Source of the DNA: Nitrospira sp.
GTDB lineage: Bacteria > Nitrospirota > Nitrospiria > Nitrospirales > Nitrospiraceae
Assembly (NCBI GenBank): GCA_030444405.1
Contig: JARFPM010000017.1
Span: 1 to 39,832 of the forward strand
Reading direction: 5' to 3'
Length of the DNA stretch: 39,832 nt
Under the pieces are notes generated by a model. The model saw only the letters and a program-made list of their open reading frames with translations, searched no databases and was not told where the DNA came from. The position numbers and the translations under genes are program-made. This document shows, one piece after another, positions 39,371 through 39,832 of the stretch. Numbering within the stretch: the stretch's first letter is position 1; the number at the start of each line of letters is the position of its first letter.

Positions 39371-39832
39371 ATGTTTCGTATTATCAAAAAAAGTCTGAAG
39401 ACGGGCGTCGTCACGGGACAATATCCAGAATCTGAAATGCTCTCGGAACCAATCAACCCAGCCGTGACGGAAAGGGCTAACACCTTCCGACGATCTCTCG
39501 CAATCCGGGAAGTCGACACAGGCTCCTGCAACGCCTGCGAGATGGAAATGAATGCCTTGATGAATCCGGTATACGACGCCGAGCGGTTCGGCATTCACAT
39601 CGCAGCTTCGCCACGTCATGCGGACGCATTAGTTGTGACGGGGCCGGTCACCGTCAACATGGAGCGAGCCTTGAAAGACGTGCACAAGCAAACGCCTGAT
39701 CCGAAAATCGTCATCGCCCTCGGCGACTGTGCAATCAACTGCGGTTTGTTCAAAGGCAGCTACGCGGTAATGGGTCCAGTCGATCGCCATATTCCCGTTG
39801 ATGTACGAATCCCTGGTTGCCCACCGCGCCCA
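39371..39832 (+). CDS. hyfI: Hydrogenase-4-like small subunit (HyfI/NuoB family), truncated by window end
   Basis: 154 codons are present, open to the edge. It is the small subunit that carries the proximal 4Fe-4S cluster next to the large subunit. Cluster ligands look intact: C53-N-A-C56 in DTGSCNACEMEMNAL, the GDCAINCG motif at 118-125, and GCPPRP at 149-154. The N-terminal 45 residues are a family-typical basic extension. The ATG at 39371 follows GGGACGAG. Only the last part of the protein is missing. Intact cluster ligands beside a large subunit without nickel ligands suggest electron transfer without H2 chemistry. Confidence 0.9.
   Translation, partial: MFRIIKKSLKTGVVTGQYPESEMLSEPINPAVTERANTFRRSLAIREVDTGSCNACEMEMNALMNPVYDAERFGIHIAASPRHADALVVTGPVTVNMERALKDVHKQTPDPKIVIALGDCAINCGLFKGSYAVMGPVDRHIPVDVRIPGCPPRP

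Noticed and set aside
27101-39832. Sigma-54 sites upstream of the plus-strand hyf-like cluster
   Set aside because: I looked for TGG-N8-TTGC in every plus-strand gap here and found none, so control of the hyf-like genes by the regulator is not supported by this sequence.
1-39832. CRISPR arrays, tRNA/rRNA genes, insertion sequences, prophage genes
   Set aside because: None seen. The only repeats are those at 23396-23718 and short dyads, and no transposase or integrase frame is present.

Overview
The window most likely comes from a nitrite-oxidiser-like Nitrospirota bacterium, probably Nitrospira. This is inferred from GC-rich coding, the mix of gene families and the hydrogenase-4-like locus; there is no marker gene here to prove it. 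I see no rRNA, tRNA, CRISPR array, IS element or prophage.

Left part (1-15.5 kb), almost all minus strand. A run of ten tightly spaced genes reads from 11100 down to the left edge: a tripartite RND efflux pump (adaptor, inner-membrane pump, outer-membrane channel), a nitroreductase, two NAD(P)-binding oxidoreductases, an AlkA-like DNA glycosylase, a ferredoxin/metallo-beta-lactamase fusion and a membrane transporter cut by the edge. It looks like a xenobiotic or stress-defence operon. Upstream lie a STAS protein, an NTF2-like protein, a zinc-ribbon protein, an exported protein, a sigma-54 activator with a GAF domain, and a CDGSH protein.

Middle (15.7-26.7 kb). A plus-strand CPA2 antiporter with an RCK domain is followed by a second minus-strand operon (22258 to 17526): NAD(P)-binding protein, pirin, FrnE/DsbA-like protein, two VOC proteins, an uncharacterised protein and two NTF2/SnoaL-like genes. 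Both NTF2-like genes are broken, one by two compensating frameshifts and one by an in-frame TAA. Next come two paralogous glycine-zipper lipoproteins separated by a repeat-rich gap, a DUF167 protein, an orphan CbbQ/NorQ ATPase, and an exported protein with an amicyanin-like copper motif.

Right part (27.1-39.8 kb), plus strand. A histidine kinase/NtrC-type regulator pair is followed by a lipoprotein, several small uncharacterised genes, and a hydrogenase-4-like membrane complex in the order B-C-E-F-G-I. The large subunit lacks the four cysteines that hold the NiFe site, so the complex is probably an energy-converting hydrogenase-related (Ehr-type) ion-pumping oxidoreductase rather than a hydrogenase.

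Two sigma-54 activators are encoded here, and three intergenic sites match the TGG-N8-TTGC core of sigma-54 promoters. All three point into minus-strand genes: the zinc-ribbon gene, the pirin/FrnE operon and the copper-protein gene. This suggests a local sigma-54 regulon.
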